A program made the position numbers and the translations under genes. From Macrocystis pyrifera (lineage: Eukaryota > Sar > Phaeophyceae > Laminariales > Laminariaceae): a stretch of DNA of 64,000 nucleotides. The notes below the pieces were generated by a model that searched no databases, was not told the DNA's origin, and worked only from the letters and a program-made list of their open reading frames with translations. The DNA is taken from positions 5,830,667 through 5,894,666 of the forward strand of contig JASSKH010000020.1 in the NCBI GenBank assembly GCA_031763025.1, read 5' to 3'. Shown here piece by piece: positions 61,779-64,000 of this stretch (positions within the stretch are counted from its first letter, which is position 1; each line of letters begins with the position of its first letter).

Positions 61779-61882
61779 CGGGGGACCATACGGTAGTAAA
61801 TAGGACCAAATGTTGTAGGTTAAACTAGGTAACTATATAGGTTTTTGTGTGTAGCGTAGGTCCTATTGACTATGGCCCCCCG
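61779..61882 (+). mobile_element. MITE copy, 104 bp
   Basis: Orthologue of 15181-15284 and 41051-41154 with the same ACGGTAG insertion. Confidence 0.85.
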
Positions 61883-63571
61883 TAATACTGTTGTTGTCGT
61901 GTCCCTTCGTATCCTATACGTTGGAATCTCATTGGCAGTTGCTCCTTGTGTAACCTGCTACTTACTGTTGTCGTGTCCTTTCGTATCCCCATACGTTGGC
62001 ATCTCATTTGTCGACCTCGACCAAATTGCTCTGATTTTGGTATTCTCTGTGTCACTAACACATTCGTACCTTGTAGTGGAATCTTTCTGGAATGAAGAAT
62101 CTATGTAGAGACGGACACTGGATGTGCTCGTTCCGTTACTGTAGGTAGAAAAAACAGAGTAATATGAAGTGTAGACAACATGCTTATTCACAGCTGGGAT
62201 GACCAGCAGGCAAGGATTTCACACCCTACCTTGATGACTCGTGTCCGTCTCTCATTCCCTCTCTTTTACTACCTTACGTCGTGTCTGTTTTCTTCTACAT
62301 ATCCACAATAAGCACATGAACGCATAACAACGTATTATAACAAGTAGATTAGAATCTCTCTTCGTGCAGTCAATCTCGTTTTCCCGTCATCAAATCAAGT
62401 GTTTCTTCGGAGACACTTACTTGGTGCCACCTCTTGCATATTGCGCATATTTTCCCAGAACGATAGCCCCGACACGCATCCTTCCAACGAATGCAATACA
62501 TGCGTTGGGATTTTGCGTCCGTCGATAGACGAGGAAGGTCATTCGCTTTGGCCATAGGAGTGGGTATGAAAAAACTCTCTGAGATCGGTAGAACATGCCA
62601 ATGTATGTTTACTACTATGGAACAGCGACCCGTTCTTTTGATTGTTCTACTGAGGATTTGCTCGCAAAACAACACGCTTTGTGGGAGATCTATCAAAGCC
62701 GTCCCAAATATCGAAGACGAAAGGCTCGCATGCCACCGTTGAAGATTGTGTCGCTTTTGCGGCCGAACGGAAGCCGAGAATGACGACGGTCGTTGATTCA
62801 ATTTGTCAAGTAGTATGTAAAATATACACTACCAGATAGCTTAAGCTCGTCCTGTAAATATCAAACGAAACACTTCACGAAAGAAGTTCTCTGTGGCAGT
62901 AGATTCACTATAAATCATAGGGGCGTATCTCCCAGGGCGCCGGGTAGGGTTTTCGAACGGAGCAAAAAAAGCGTTGTTCATCCGTCTGTCTGACATCATC
63001 AGCTTGACGATTGGCCTGGTGACACCCCCCCCCCCCTTCTTTTGTGGTCATACCCCCACGGTCGTGCATGATATTGAGTACACCCATCTCCCTTTGTCAC
63101 CTATGTTTTTTCCTTCCTCAAACGTACCTCAGTACATGTCGCCCGCGCGTGTTCTACATTCATTCCTCGTTACATGTTTTGACTTATTCCAAGTACTGCG
63201 TCAGCTATGCATGGGTTACGCGTATGGGCCTTCGTTCAGCAGTAGCGAAAACCTAGCAAAATAATGGGCTATGGAGAATAGATTGGCGCTTCTTGACGCA
63301 TATACCCGCATTCGTGACAGCGTGAATCTAGGGCAAGTGTGCAGAATTAAAGGAGACAGAGTGGGCTGAAACTTGTTTCGCCTCTTGCCACTTAACCGCG
63401 GTGACAGCGATAAAATCTTACCTGGTACGTATATAATCTCTCAAACGTCCTTGAACTACATTTGACACACGTTCTGTACCACCTACTGCCCCCCCCCACA
63501 AATATTTTCATGCGTCTCCCTTTACTACCTTCCCTGCCGTGCAGCTAAAGGCCGCCGAAAACTCTACAAAT
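61883..63571. other. Region upstream of GDPH gene exon 1 (unit 4)
   Basis: Equivalent to 41155-42840, nearly identical. No gene recognised. Presumed promoter region of the next gene copy. Confidence 0.5.
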
Positions 63572-63631
63572 ATGCGGGCGGCTCTCGGGCTTTTGGTGGC
63601 GGGTCTGTCCGCTCAGGCGGTCGTCGGCAAG
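63572..63631 (+). CDS. Exon 1 (signal peptide) of a further GDPH gene copy
   Basis: Identical 20-codon signal-peptide exon (MRAALGLLVAGLSAQAVVGK) with donor AAG|GTGAAC. The remainder lies beyond the window; intron 1 runs from 63632 to the end and contains the start of the 201-bp segment (63820 onward). This predicts exon 2 about 1.58 kb downstream of this exon and hence at least one more unit. Confidence 0.68.
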
Positions 63632-64000
63632 GTGAACAAACCTCCTGCTCTCGGTTTCTTCGCGAATATCCACCTATGCGACGAGTAGACCTGTGTGCCG
63701 GCAGGCTCTCACGACATACAACCATTCAATAAGAGTGCCGTTGGCGAACTTGCTGGCTTTAGTCCGCAAGCCGTTAGCGAAGCCAGCAGATGGCCAGCGG
63801 GCTTGCCGACTTGACTCAGGCGAGCGAAGCAAGGCAAATCACCATTCCCCGGCCGGGAGAATCCCGCCCGATAATAAACAAATGTAAGCCGCATTCAACA
63901 AGCCTTCCGACAAGTATGGAGACCTCAGATGTCCGATAGTCGGCACCTTGCGGAAATGACTAACTATTAGTATGACTAATATCTTCTGTATTTGGGGACT

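Noticed and set aside
1-64000. CRISPR arrays, bacterial operons or phage genes
   Set aside because: Repeats here are minisatellites, MITEs and segmental copies; gene structure is eukaryotic and no spacer-repeat pattern exists.

Overview
This is eukaryotic DNA: spliced coding exons, AATAAA signals, MITEs, a poly(A)-tailed SINE, trinucleotide microsatellites and decayed retrotransposons. A stramenopile alga, most likely a brown alga, is my best guess. It rests on remembered resemblance of the GDPH-containing (VWD-like) protein and the YVDD retroelement to stramenopile families, and no search was run.

The window is a head-to-tail array of one locus. Repeat unit 1 is a partial inverted copy (1-2690). 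It is followed by forward units 2 (2728-18.99 kb), 3 (18.99-45.06 kb) and 4 (45.06 kb to the window end). Units 1 and 2 form a 5.4-kb imperfect palindrome whose axis lies in intron 2 of the repeated gene. Each forward unit carries, in order: the large last exon of a secreted GDPH protein; a gene-poor 3' flank with a poly-G tract; a decayed minus-strand retroelement (gag near 9.4, 25.7 and 51.7 kb); TAG-rich repeat DNA; a string of about 100-bp MITEs with TA target duplications; two minisatellites and a short hairpin; and then exon 1 (signal peptide) of the next gene copy. Complete three-exon models are at 16979-20203 and 42841-46285. The copies at 1521-2424 (broken) and 3024-3938 (exon 3 only) were truncated by the palindrome. 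The exon 1 at 63572 belongs to a gene running past the window.

The units differ mainly by insertions and duplications, which date the events. A 2-kb block is extra zero, one and two times in units 2, 3 and 4. A tRNA-headed SINE sits in the same MITE in units 3 and 4 but not in 2. Unit 3 alone carries two 3.6-kb elements, in opposite genomic orientation but at the same position and orientation relative to the two MITEs that hold them. One of these later gained a second SINE and the other a 309-bp solo-LTR-like insert.

The only convincing host protein is the secreted GDPH protein. Everything else is mobile, repetitive or without recognisable function.
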